In this document: piece by piece, positions 11,343 to 20,844 of the stretch | Layout of the letters: the number at the start of each line of letters is the position of its first letter | Position numbering within the stretch: position 1 is the first letter of the stretch | Assembly (NCBI GenBank): GCA_019448385.1 | Contig: JAGTXO010000002.1 | Location: forward strand, 558,001 to 622,000 | Length of the DNA stretch: 64,000 nucleotides | Direction: 5' to 3' | Source of the DNA: Diacronema lutheri | Lineage: Eukaryota > Haptophyta > Pavlovophyceae > Pavlovales > Pavlovaceae | Notes under the pieces: model-generated | What the model was told of the DNA's origin: nothing | What the model saw: the letters and a program-made list of their open reading frames with translations, nothing else | Databases searched by the model: none | Translations under genes and position numbers: made by a program

Positions 11343-14300
11343 TCAGCGAGGCCTGCCGGCGAAGAGCCCAAAGTTGCCCACGCGCGACGCTGCCGCCTGG
11401 CGCAGCTGCTCGACTTCTGACCGCGCCGTGGCGAGCTGTGCGCTCAGCCTGTGCAGCTCGCCGAGCATGACCGCCTTCTCATCCTCCGCGTGCGCGAGCC
11501 GCAGCTTGGTCGGAACGAGCTCTGCGACAAGCTCGTCCACCTCGGCACGCAGCTCTTCGTTGTCGGCCAGCAGCTCGTCGTCGTCGGTGGCCGGCTCGCC
11601 AAGCTCGCGCGCACGCGCGTGCGCTGAGGCGCGCAGCGGCGGCGCGCTGTGCGCGACGCTTAGCGCGAGGGCCTCGAGCACGTCCAAATCTCCGCGCAGC
11701 CGCAGTGCGCACGCGCGCACGTCGTCCGCGACGTGCGCCGAGCCCGGAGCCGCGCGGTCCGCGCACGGCGCGTGTGTGCGCACCGGCGTGAGCGCAGGAG
11801 CGGGAGCGGGCGCGGCGGGCGGCGCGGGCGGCGCGGGCGGCGGTGGCGCCGCGGCGTCGGCCGCCGCCGCCCGCGGCTCGCCGCTTGGCTCGGTGCGCGC
11901 GCCGCCGCCCACGGCGCGGAGCGCGCGCGCACGCCGCTCGGCGCGGTGCGCGCGCCACGCGCGCTGCGCGCGCGACGCGGCGGCGCGTGTGGCGCGCCAG
12001 CTGGCGCGCGCGCTGCGCGCGCGATGCACCGCCTGCAGCGTCGCGGCTGCACGCGCCAGGCGGTTTGCGCGCGCGCGCTCGAGGTCCGCGAGCACACCCG
12101 AAGCGAGGAAGACGCGAGAAGTGCCCAGTCGGTAGCCGCCAGGCTGTGCGATGACTGTAGCGCACAGCGCGGCGCACGCCTGCCGCGGCGAGGGCGTGGC
12201 GCGCGAGGCCGCGCCGGGCGCGAGCAGCCCAAAGCGCTCGGCGAACGCGGCGAGCGGCACGCGCGACGGGAAGCCACCGCGCGAGACGCGCACGGCGTCG
12301 ACCAAGCCCGCGCACGCGAGCTGCCGGCTGACAAGCCGCGCGTCGAGCTCGCGTGGCCTGCGCGCGTGGTTGGGTTTGATGCAGCGCACGAAGCTGCTCG
12401 CCCTCCCCTCGAGCAAGTCGAGCAGCGAGCCGAGCGCCTCGCAAAAGGACGCGGCCACACCTACAAAGTGTGTCGCGCCGCCACCAGCACGAGCGCTCCG
12501 CCGCGCGCTCGTCGGCGGCGCGTCGACGCCGCGCGCGCGCGCGGCGGCCGCGCGGCGCGCGGCGCGGCCGAGCTGAGCTCCGCGCGCGCCGGCGGGCGAG
12601 CCAACGCCGCCCACGCCCGCGCCGAGCGTCGCGCTCGAGAGCTGCGACGCCTGCCGCACGAGCTCTTGCTCGAGGCCGCCGGGCGCGCCGCCTTCGCCAA
12701 AGAGCGCGGCAACGAGGGGCTGGTCGGAGGCGGCCATCAGCTGGGTGAGCTCGAGGAAGAGCGCGTGCTTGTTCTTGCTCAAAAAGAGCGACGCGTCGTA
12801 GGTGACGGGCAGCGCGTAGTGGCGCACGGTGAACGCGGGCGCTGACGAGCGCACCTTGGGCAGGCTGAATGCGCTGTGCGCGCCGTGCGCGGCTACAAGC
12901 TTGTGCACAAAGCTGTGCGCCGTGTTGGACGGGAAAAGGCAGTCCTCGTTGAGCAGCTGCACGATCCCCGCCGGCCGCGAATCGAGCAGCGCGAGCACGG
13001 CCGAGTTGTCAAGCGTGTGCTCTGTGCCCCCCAACTCAAGGCCCTCCGCAAGATACTCGCGACACACGCGCGCGATCGCCGTCGTATAGAAGTGCGCCTG
13101 CAGCCGCTCGTTGGCGTAGTTGATTAGAAACTGTTCGAGCGAATTCACCTCAAACACCTCGAAGCCGAAGATGTCGAGCAACGCGATCTGCCCCCCGCCG
13201 CCGAGCTCGGCGGGTGCACAAAGCGCAGCGTTCAGGCAGCGCACGATGTGATCGAACAGCCGGCAGTAGAGCGCCTTGGCAAGCGCGTCGCGCGAGTCGG
13301 TCGCGTCGGCTACGCTCTTGCGCACGCGGCACGTCTCGCCCGCCGCGCTCACCTGCCGCTCGAGGAGCGCGGTTCGGAGCGCAGCCGCGTCGACGCGGAG
13401 CAGCAGCGCGGCCGCGCCGAGCGCGCGCTCGCACTCCGCGGACGGAGCGATGGCTGCGCGGCCGTCGTCGTCGGCGGCGGGCATGAAGCGGAGCTGCCCG
13501 AGCTCGAGCACTGCCGCGAGCAGCTGCAGCAGCGCCGTGCGCGCGCCGCGCGACGGGAAGAGGCGTTCGAGTCGCGCGAGCGTCGCTGCGCACTCGGCAC
13601 CGTCGCGCAGCGGCCGACCGTCGCCGTCGCGCAGCTCGGCGGCGGCGAGCTGCGCGCCGGGCGTCAGCATGGCGTACGCGCGCGCGGAGCGCAGCCCGAG
13701 CGCGCCGATCATCTGCGCGTCGCCATCGTCCGGCGCGCCGTCCAGCGCGCCCTCCGCGCCGGCCTCCGCGGCCGCGCAGAGCTGGTAGAAGACGTGGAAG
13801 GAGCGCTCGGCGGGCGCATGGCCGACAACGCGCGCCTGCTCGAGGAGGTAGTGCGAGAGCGACCCGCCCGCGACACGGCCTGCCCTGTCGAACTGCAGCT
13901 GCACAAGCTTGCCGAAGCGCGACGAGTTGTCGTTGCGGCGCGTCTTGGCGTTGCCAAAGGCCTCGAGGAGCGGGCCCGCCTCGAGCAGCTGCGCGCACAG
14001 CTCGAGGGCCGTACCATGCTGTGCGGCGGCGCCAAGAGCGGTGCTTGCGAGCGGGCTCGCGCCGCCGCGCGCCGCCGCCGCGTTCCCCGCCGCGCCCGCG
14101 TCGAGGAGCTGCGGCGCGCGCGACAGGAACGCAAGCAATCTCTTCACTGCCTCCGTCTTGCCCGCGCCAGACTCGCCTGACACGATGATGGCGTGGGCGG
14201 CGCTAGAGTCGCGGAGGAGAGCGGCGAATGCCACGCCCGCAACCTCGAACAGGTGCGGCGGCAGTCCCGTCGGATCGCCCGGCGCGAGGTCGCGCGTCGC

Positions 14301-14681
14301 GCGCGCGTACTCGCGCATCGTCGATTCGTCAAACATGTGCGGCAGCTGCCGGTACGGGTTGACCGAGACGACGAGCAGGCCAGCTCGCGTGTAGATCTGC
14401 TCGTGCGGCGCGCTCAGAAAGCGCGACGAGATGGCGTGCAGCATTGTTGCCTCGTTGAGCACCGAGAGGTCGCCCAGGTCCTCGGACGTCTCGTGGTCGC
14501 GCGGGTTGGCCGCGAGCAGCGCCGAATGCGGCAGCTCCACCGGCGCCTCGCCTGGCGAGTCATCGAAGGTGACGCGCGCGTGCCGCGCGCTCGCGCCGAG
14601 CACCTCGCCGCGCCGAAACCCTCCCGTCTCCTTCTCCGCGCACCACACCTGGTCTCCCGCCTCAAGCTTGGCGGCCGCCAT
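11343..14681 (-). CDS. myosin heavy chain, intronless
   Basis: Actin motor of 1112 aa in one uninterrupted frame. An SH3-like N-terminus ([20 protein letters not shown]) precedes the motor. The P-loop GESGAGKT is at about residues 169-176, switch I follows in [18 protein letters not shown], and switch II and relay lie in [20 protein letters not shown]. The actin-binding region has [14 protein letters not shown], then the converter and several IQ-like Ala/Arg helices, a Pro/Ala linker and a C-terminal coiled coil ([19 protein letters not shown]). No membrane- or cargo-binding module was recognised, so the class is undecided. The start is fixed by the N-terminal domain and sits 27 bp from the UBC9 start. 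The lack of introns contrasts with its neighbours. Confidence 0.93.
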   Translation of the reverse strand: MAAAKLEAGDQVWCAEKETGGFRRGEVLGASARHARVTFDDSPGEAPVELPHSALLAANPRDHETSEDLGDLSVLNEATMLHAISSRFLSAPHEQIYTRAGLLVVSVNPYRQLPHMFDESTMREYARATRDLAPGDPTGLPPHLFEVAGVAFAALLRDSSAAHAIIVSGESGAGKTEAVKRLLAFLSRAPQLLDAGAAGNAAAARGGASPLASTALGAAAQHGTALELCAQLLEAGPLLEAFGNAKTRRNDNSSRFGKLVQLQFDRAGRVAGGSLSHYLLEQARVVGHAPAERSFHVFYQLCAAAEAGAEGALDGAPDDGDAQMIGALGLRSARAYAMLTPGAQLAAAELRDGDGRPLRDGAECAATLARLERLFPSRGARTALLQLLAAVLELGQLRFMPAADDDGRAAIAPSAECERALGAAALLLRVDAAALRTALLERQVSAAGETCRVRKSVADATDSRDALAKALYCRLFDHIVRCLNAALCAPAELGGGGQIALLDIFGFEVFEVNSLEQFLINYANERLQAHFYTTAIARVCREYLAEGLELGGTEHTLDNSAVLALLDSRPAGIVQLLNEDCLFPSNTAHSFVHKLVAAHGAHSAFSLPKVRSSAPAFTVRHYALPVTYDASLFLSKNKHALFLELTQLMAASDQPLVAALFGEGGAPGGLEQELVRQASQLSSATLGAGVGGVGSPAGARGAQLGRAARRAAAARARGVDAPPTSARRSARAGGGATHFVGVAASFCEALGSLLDLLEGRASSFVRCIKPNHARRPRELDARLVSRQLACAGLVDAVRVSRGGFPSRVPLAAFAERFGLLAPGAASRATPSPRQACAALCATVIAQPGGYRLGTSRVFLASGVLADLERARANRLARAAATLQAVHRARSARASWRATRAAASRAQRAWRAHRAERRARALRAVGGGARTEPSGEPRAAAADAAAPPPPAPPAPPAAPAPAPALTPVRTHAPCADRAAPGSAHVADDVRACALRLRGDLDVLEALALSVAHSAPPLRASAHARARELGEPATDDDELLADNEELRAEVDELVAELVPTKLRLAHAEDEKAVMLGELHRLSAQLATARSEVEQLRQAAASRVGNFGLFAGRPR

Positions 14682-14708
14682 TCTCCACAAGCGGACCGGA
14701 CTTGCTCG

Positions 14709-15599
14709 ATGGTGGGCATCGCGGGCGGCCGGCTCGGCGAGGAGCGGAAGAACTGGCGGAAGGACCACCCGCACGTGCGCGCGCCGCCGCACACGCCGTG
14801 CATCGCGCGCCACGCCCACGGCCGACCGCCGGCCGCCTCGCGCTGGGGCGCGTGCGCCCACGACGCGCGCTCGCGCGCGCGCGTCTCCTCGCGTCGCGCA
14901 GGGGTTTGTCGCCAAGCCGGCGCTGAACGCGGACGGCTCCTTCAACATCATGTTGTGGGAGTGCGCGGTCCCGGGGAAGAAGGGGACCGACTGGGAGGGC
15001 GGCCTCTACCGGATCACGATGGAGTTCAGCGACGAGTACCCGAGCAAGCCACCAAAGTGCAAGTTCAACCCGCGCATCTTTCACCCAAACGCACGCGCGA
15101 GCCCACGATCCCTCTCTGCCGCGCGTGCACAGCCTTCATCGCCTTGGCGTCGTACGCCTCAGGGCATGCCGCCCATCCGCACCTCAGCTCGCAGGCGCGC
15201 GCGTCTACCGTGCGGCCGCCGCTGGCGTGCGCGCGCAGGTCTACCCGTCGGGCACCATCTGCCTCTCGATCCTCGACGAGAATAAGGGGTGGAAGCCCTC
15301 GATCACGGTGAAACAGATGCTCCTCGGCATCCAAGACCTGCTCGACAACCCGAACAACAACGACCCCGCGCAGCGCGAGCCGTACGATCTGCTCAAGTGC
15401 GCAGTGCGCTGCGTGGTCGAGCGCGCCGCGCCGTATGGTCGAGCAGGCCGCGCTGCATGGGGCGCGCGCGTTGCTCACTCGCCCGCCGCTCGGCCCCGCC
15501 ATGCGCCTGCCCGCCGTCCTGCCGATGCGCAGGAATGACCCCGCGGCCTACGCGCAGAAGATCCGGGAGCAGGCCAAAATGGACGCTTTCCGCTTGTAG
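14709..15599 (+). CDS. UBC9: SUMO-conjugating enzyme E2 (UBC9)
   Basis: Transfers SUMO from the E1 to targets. Exons are 14709-14774, 14902-15090, 15239-15396 and 15533-15599, giving 159 aa against 158 in human. It starts [20 protein letters not shown] and continues [40 protein letters not shown], then [12 protein letters not shown] with the catalytic Cys at position 93, the same number as in human UBC9, and ends [15 protein letters not shown]. The second intron (15091-15238) has a GC donor, fixed by the FHPN/VYPSG junction. The N-terminus is so conserved that the ATG is secure. The stop lies 28 bp from the convergent CNX1-like stop. Confidence 0.97.
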
Positions 15600-15627
15600 A
15601 CAGGGTGACAGGGTGTCCAGTGGGCGA

Positions 15628-17463
15628 TCATTGCATGACCGTGCCGGGTGTGACCGCGCCGGATGTGACTGCGAGCGCAGCAAGCGCAATTGCGGCAGCG
15701 CGCACGCACGCGGCGACGGTCTCGGCGGCCGCGTCGAGCACGAGCAGCATGCTGCGCCGGTCGACGATGGCCGCGTCGTGCGCGCTCGGTGCTGCGCTCG
15801 TGCGCGACGCGCCGATGCGCCGCATCGACGCTGCAAGCGCGGGCACGGCTGTCAGCCGATCGCCGAGCGCGACGCGCGCCTCGTCGACGGTGCTGTCGCC
15901 CAGCCGCACCGCGGGGTCGCGAAGCGCGAGCACGAGCACCTGTGCGCCGTCGGCAAAGTGCGCATGCGCGCCCTCGTCGGCGCCGCCCGTCGAGACGTCT
16001 GCGGCCAAGCCCGCTGCACGCAGACCGCCCGTAGCCGCAGCTGCACACCGCTCGAGCAGCAGGCGCGCGGCCACGTCGTCTGGGCCCGGGCGTGCGTGCT
16101 CCCCGTCGGAGCCGTGGGCGGGCAGCAGCAGCACGCGCACGCGCACGCGCCCGCGCGGCTCGGCCGGCGCGCGCTGCGCGACGTGCGCGCGCAGATCGCG
16201 CACAACAATCGCGCTCACGTGCGTGCCGGCGGCGAGCACGCCCGGTCCCTGCGGCAGCTCGAGCAGCACGTCCGCTTGCCTGCAGCTGAGCAGGCGCGAC
16301 GAGATCTGCCCGCCCGTCGAGTGCGCCATCAGAACGCCCGCGTTCGCGTCGAGTGTCGCCCTGTGGTACTCAGGCCGTTCGGCATCGAGGGGAATGCTCG
16401 CGCCAAGCTGGACGGGGAGCGCGCGGCCGCGCGGCTCAGCTGAGCCGCCCATCTTGCGCAGCGCCGGCGCAACGACGAGCTGAAAGGTGGCGTACGCCGA
16501 GACCGGGTTGCCTGGCAGGCTGAAAATAAGCATCGGTCGTTTCTTGGCCGCTCGGTGCACGACGGTGAGCGTGAGTGGTTTGCCCGGCTTCATCCTGACG
16601 AGGGCGTAGAGCACCTCGCCATACTCGGCGAGCACGTGTGATCCGAGCAGGTCGCGATCGCCCGCCGAGACGGCGCCCGACGTGATCAGCGCGTCGGCGC
16701 CGGCGTCGAGCGCGGCCTCGATCGCGGCGCGGAGCGGCGGTGCGGCGTCCATGCAGATGCCCAGGTCAAGCGCGTGGCACACGAGGCGCTCGTCGCGCGC
16801 GGCGGCGAGCAGCATTGGGCGCACGGCGTCGCGGATGCAGTTGGGCGCCAGCCGCGGCGCGCCGCCGTCCGCGCCGAGCGCGCGCGCGTCCGTGACCTCG
16901 TCGCCCGTCGAGACGACCGCGAGGCGCGGCTTTGGGTGGGCGCGCACGCTCGTCGCGCCGACGGTGGCGAGGATGCCGATCTCGGGAGCGCCGATGAGCT
17001 CGCCCGCGGCGAGCACCGTCGCGCCGGCCGGTATGTCGAAGCCGACCGGGCGTATGTCCTGCCCAACCTTTGGCGCTCGCAGCACGTGGATCGCGCGCCT
17101 TCCCGCTTCAGCCGTGCGCTCAACCTCCACCACGGCGTCAGCGCCGTCGGGCACCGGACCGCCCGTCGTGACATAGCACGCCTGCCCGGGACCGACGATT
17201 GGAACTGCGCGCGTTCCCGCGCGGCTGTCGCCCACAACCTCAATCCGCGCGTCTGCGCGGAGCGCGTCGCACGCGCGCAGCGCGTAGCCGTCCTTGATCG
17301 ACGCGCGGAATGGCGGATGCGGGTCGGGCGCGATCACGTCAGCGGCGAGGACATGGTTCAGGCTGTCGTCGACGAGCATCTCCACCGGATCCAGTGCGAC
17401 CGCGTGCTCCAGCGCAATGCGAATTGCGTCGGACATCGTGATGGCCGTGGCGAGGTCCGCCAT
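15628..17463 (-). CDS. CNX1-like molybdenum cofactor protein (MoeA domain plus degenerate Mog-like domain)
   Basis: The MoeA (E) domain inserts Mo into molybdopterin in the last step of cofactor synthesis. The protein has 611 aa and no introns. The E domain, about residues 8-425, carries FRASIKDGYALR, YVTTGGPVPDGADAVVEVE, VVSTGDEVTD, TSGAVSAGDRDLLGSH, RMKPGKPLTL and SLPGNPVSAYATFQLVVAPAL, all typical. Residues about 430-611 align in outline with the plant Cnx1 G domain (HARPGPDDVAAR, then SRTSAAPSAHD before a helical tail). However, the family's TLGGTG loop reads LALRDP here, and the NMPGNP loop reads VLDAAAE. The E-then-G order matches plant Cnx1, not animal gephyrin. The G part therefore probably lacks adenylyltransferase activity (inference). 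Confidence 0.9.
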   Translation of the reverse strand: MADLATAITMSDAIRIALEHAVALDPVEMLVDDSLNHVLAADVIAPDPHPPFRASIKDGYALRACDALRADARIEVVGDSRAGTRAVPIVGPGQACYVTTGGPVPDGADAVVEVERTAEAGRRAIHVLRAPKVGQDIRPVGFDIPAGATVLAAGELIGAPEIGILATVGATSVRAHPKPRLAVVSTGDEVTDARALGADGGAPRLAPNCIRDAVRPMLLAAARDERLVCHALDLGICMDAAPPLRAAIEAALDAGADALITSGAVSAGDRDLLGSHVLAEYGEVLYALVRMKPGKPLTLTVVHRAAKKRPMLIFSLPGNPVSAYATFQLVVAPALRKMGGSAEPRGRALPVQLGASIPLDAERPEYHRATLDANAGVLMAHSTGGQISSRLLSCRQADVLLELPQGPGVLAAGTHVSAIVVRDLRAHVAQRAPAEPRGRVRVRVLLLPAHGSDGEHARPGPDDVAARLLLERCAAAATGGLRAAGLAADVSTGGADEGAHAHFADGAQVLVLALRDPAVRLGDSTVDEARVALGDRLTAVPALAASMRRIGASRTSAAPSAHDAAIVDRRSMLLVLDAAAETVAACVRAAAIALAALAVTSGAVTPGTVMQ

Positions 17464-17558
17464 TGCGCTGGGCCGTACTTCAGGCGTCCGTCGCGAGACT
17501 CGTCACTCCAGGCACGAGCGCTCCGATGTCGTGCGGCGCCACGCGCCGCCACGGAAAG

Positions 17559-18332
17559 CTAAGTGCGCGGCTCTGCCGGCGCACGGCATGAGCGCTCCGA
17601 CTCCGCTCTGCGCGCGGCCTCAAGCGAGCGCTCCCACATGCCGTGCGCCGCGTCGAGCCCCATGCCGCGCAGCATGGCCGCGTTCGTCTGCTGAATGTCG
17701 GGCGCGCGCTCTTCCGAGCCGTGCGCGCGCACCCAGTCGCGCTCCGCTTGCACCACGTCGCTGTCGCGCAGCAGGTGCAGCATGGGCACGGGCGATCGCG
17801 TGCTGTAGTCCGCGGCCTCTTTGAGCGCGCCCCACCGCGCGTGCGGGTGGAACTGGACGACCTGAATCGCGCCGTCGGTGAGCTGGCACGCCACGTCCTG
17901 CGCTTCGATCGCGGCCTCCTCCATGTACGTGTCGAACACGCCGAACGCCTCGTGCGTGAGCAGCACGAGCGTCGTCGCGGGTGTTTGCGAATCGGTCGCC
18001 GCGAGCCGCTCGACCTCCGCGCCGATCAGCTCGAGCAGCTCACGCCGCTCGCCCGGCGCGTAGTCAGTTGTGACCACGCGCGTCGGAGCGCCGCGCACGG
18101 TGTGCGCGAACGGGCATAGACCCTTCCCCACGACGACCGACTCGATCCATAGGCGCGTGGCGCCCTCCGCGAGCCCTGGGTCGAGCTCGCGCCAGCGCGG
18201 GATCGGCGCCTCCGTGTCGCCCATGCGGGGCGTCGGGCGCGCCGCATGCCGGCTGCGCGCAAGCCGTGCGTGCTGCCGCGGCCCATTGGGGCCGCTCGCC
18301 GCCAAGGCGAAGACCCACGCCCACAGCAGCAT
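17559..18332 (-). CDS. DUF1415 family protein with putative targeting peptide
   Basis: Homologue of a small bacterial family of unknown function. Recognisable parts are TRLWIESVVVGKGLCPFAHTV with the conserved LCPFA, LVLLTHEAF, QVVQFHPHARWG, STRSPVPMLHLLRDSDV and NAAMLRGMG. The first ATG (18332) adds MLLWAWVFALAASGPNGP, which looks like a signal peptide followed by an Arg/Ala/Pro-rich stretch, as expected for a plastid-bound precursor. The inner ATG at 18224 (MGDTEAPIPRW) would give a 221-aa protein without it. I prefer the longer form, 257 aa, but the sequence does not decide it. The ATG lies 117 bp from the divergent VHS gene. Confidence 0.82.
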   Translation of the reverse strand: MLLWAWVFALAASGPNGPRQHARLARSRHAARPTPRMGDTEAPIPRWRELDPGLAEGATRLWIESVVVGKGLCPFAHTVRGAPTRVVTTDYAPGERRELLELIGAEVERLAATDSQTPATTLVLLTHEAFGVFDTYMEEAAIEAQDVACQLTDGAIQVVQFHPHARWGALKEAADYSTRSPVPMLHLLRDSDVVQAERDWVRAHGSEERAPDIQQTNAAMLRGMGLDAAHGMWERSLEAARRAESERSCRAPAEPRT

Positions 18333-18449
18333 CGCCGCGCACGCCTCGCACTTCCCTCCGACCGCCGAAGGACGGAAAAAGCCACGGCGAGTCTGGTCAA
18401 CAGGGACCTGCGGAGGGTGCCGTCCGACTCGCCGGCGACGCCCTGCGAG

Positions 18450-20689
18450 ATGAACTTCAACTTCACTTTCAACACGCCGGCGGGCCCGACGGAGCTTGAC
18501 GAGCTGGTGAATCGCGCGACGGACCGGCTGCGCACCTCGCCCGACTGGGCGGAGAACCTCGAGATCTGCGACATCATCACGCAGGGGGGGGAACGTGCGA
18601 TCGCGGACGCGTGCCGCGCGATTCGGCGGCGCATGTGCGACAAGAGCGCGAACGTGGCGCTGCTTGCGCTCACGCTGCTCGAGACGTGCATGAAGAACTG
18701 CCCGGAGGCCTTCCACGACCAAGTCGCCGCGAAGGACTTCCAGTCGGACATCACGCGGCTGGCGACGGGGAGGGGCGAGGTGGCCGCCAAGGCGCTCTCG
18801 CTCGTGGAGATGTGGGCGGACGCCTTCCAGAGCGAGGGCCACCCGCAGTTTGGCCAGACGTACGCAAGCTTGCGTTCGAAAGGGGTGCGTGCGCGCACGC
18901 CGCTGCCGCCGCCGCGGCGGCAGCACACGAAGGGCTGGTCGGCCCCCGCCCTCCCCGCCCCTCAACGCCTCATGGCGCGCTCCCGCCGCCGCCTCGCGCA
19001 CCGCGCGGCGGCGCGCGCTTCCGGCGCATGTAGGTGCTCTTCCCGCCGCGCGACATGGGCTCCGCCGCGCCGCTCTTCACGCCGCCGCCCTCCGCGGCCC
19101 CCGCGGTCACCACCGGCGCTGTCCAGCCGGCGGGCGGCGCGCGTGTCGAGCGAGAGGCGCCGGTGTTTGTGCAAAACCTGCGCGAGGCGGATGCGGAGCA
19201 GTCGGCGGAGAAGGCGAAGAACCGGAATTGGACGTTCGGCTTCCTCCCCGGCTACTCGGCCCTCCCTTCAAACGACCACAACGACGACGACGACGACGAC
19301 GACGGTGCCAACTTTGAGCGCGCGCGGCCGGACGCGCGGCACGCGGAGGAAGGCGGCGCGGGCGAGTACGCGCGCGCGGCGCCGGTTGCCGCGGTGCGGC
19401 GCACCGACGCGCCAGTGGAGCCGCTCGTCCCCCCGCTCTCCGACCCGGCCAATCTACGCGCTGACCTCGCCGAGGTGGCGAACAACGCAACGGTGTTGCG
19501 CGATTGCCTGAGCACGATTGAGCCCGCCGCGGGCGCGCTGCTCGAGGGGGACGAGCTGATCAACGAGCTTCTGCTCAGATTGCGCGCGCTCGAGCCGAGG
19601 ATCGTCGAGCTCATCGAAAGCGGGCAGGTGCGTCCGCAACGACCACGCCGCACACGTCCGCACAATGACGGCCAGCGCGCGATGCGCGGCTCATGCACCG
19701 CGGCTCATGCACCGCGGCTCATGCACCGCGGCTCATGCACCGCGGCTCATGCACCGCGGCTCATGCACCGCGGCTCATGCCCCGCGGCTCATGCACCGCG
19801 GCTCATGCACCGCGGCTCATGCACCGCGGCTCATGCACCGCGGCTCATGCACCGCGGCTCATGCACCGCGGCTCATGCACCGCGGCTCATGCACCGCGGC
19901 TCATGCACCGCGGCTCATGCACCGCGGCTCATGCACCGCGGCTCATGCACCGCGGCTCATGCACCGCGGCTCATGCACCGCGGCTCATGCACCGCGGCTC
20001 ATGCACCGCGGCTCATGCACCGCGGCTCATGCACCGCGGCTCATGCACCGCGGCTCATGCGCTCATGCACCGCGGCTCATGCGTCGCCATGCTGCGCGCC
20101 GCGCGCCGCGCCCGGCGTGCAGGTGGTCGAGGAGGAGCTCATGGCCGAGCTGCTGCGCGTACACGCTACCGTGCAGACCGTCTTCACCTCGTACGACGAG
20201 AAGCTGGCCGAGTGCCTCGCAGCGGACGATGGCGGCGGTCACTCGCAGCACGAGGCGGAGGCGGCGACCGCGCCCGTCGATCTGCTCAACCCGCGCGAGG
20301 CGTCGCGCGGCATCGGAGCGTATGCCGGCGCGCAGCAGCCGAGCATTGAGCTCGACGAGCTCGCCGCCGTGCTCATCGCGAACGAGCTGGAGGATGAGGG
20401 CGGCGCGCGCGCGGCAACGCCGTCCACCACACCCACCGCCCAGCCGCACGCCGCAGCAGCCAACGCGCCCGAGCCATGGGTCAGCGCGCCGGCCACGCCG
20501 CCACCACCCGTGCCGCCGCTCGCGCACGCCTACGCAGCGCACGGCGCGTGCACGGGCAGCGCGTGGACGTCGCCCGTCGCGGCGGCCGAGCTCGCGCGGC
20601 AAGCGCCGGCGCTCGCGTACGGGCAGGCTGGGCAGACGGGCCAGGGCCCGACCGTGCCGCCCGCTTCCGCGTTCAACCCGTTCGCGTGA
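18450..20689 (+). CDS. VHS-GAT domain sorting protein (TOM1-like)
   Basis: Ubiquitin-dependent endosomal sorting adaptor by family. Exons are 18450-18884, 19034-19627 and 20123-20689 (531 aa). The VHS domain, residues 10-145, includes DELVNRATDRL, WAENLEICDIITQ, ALLALTLLETCMKNC and VEMWADAFQ. The first junction gives ASLRSKG/VLFPPRDM, as in TOM1. The GAT domain spans the second intron (LAEVANNATVLRDCLSTI, ELIESGQ, then EEELMAELLRVHATVQTVF). The protein ends FNPFA, an NPF motif that EH-domain proteins bind. The second intron (495 nt) holds a 14-bp minisatellite. It has no stop and is a multiple of three, so naive gene finding would translate it; it would split the GAT helices, so I treat it as intron. 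Confidence 0.88.
19687..20083 (+). repeat. 14-bp minisatellite inside the VHS-GAT intron
   Basis: About 28 nearly perfect head-to-tail copies of GGCTCATGCACCGC. One unit carries CCCC for CACC, and one register slip of 8 bp occurs near 20054-20062. Because 14 is not a multiple of three, the array is open in all three forward frames, each giving the same 14-residue peptide period. It sits between the donor at 19628 and the acceptor ending at 20122. Confidence 0.97.
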
Positions 20690-20844
20690 GCCCGGCGCAG
20701 ACTGTCAAAATGATGTCGTGAAGAAGCTTGACTGTGTGACGCGCGTTTTGGGCGCTGCCGTGGCGCGAGCCGAAACATTCCGTCAAAGAGTTTCGGCTCG
20801 GGTGTGGCTCAGGTGATCAAGGACCGCCTCTGGGTCCCTCCCCG

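Noticed and set aside
19687-20083. CRISPR-like array
   Set aside because: The copies are directly adjacent with no unique spacers, and the setting is a eukaryotic intron.
19665-20816. Apparent repeat protein with a 14-residue period in three frames
   Set aside because: It is read-through of a 14-bp minisatellite lying within an intron that splits the GAT domain. The equal openness of all three frames follows from the unit length.
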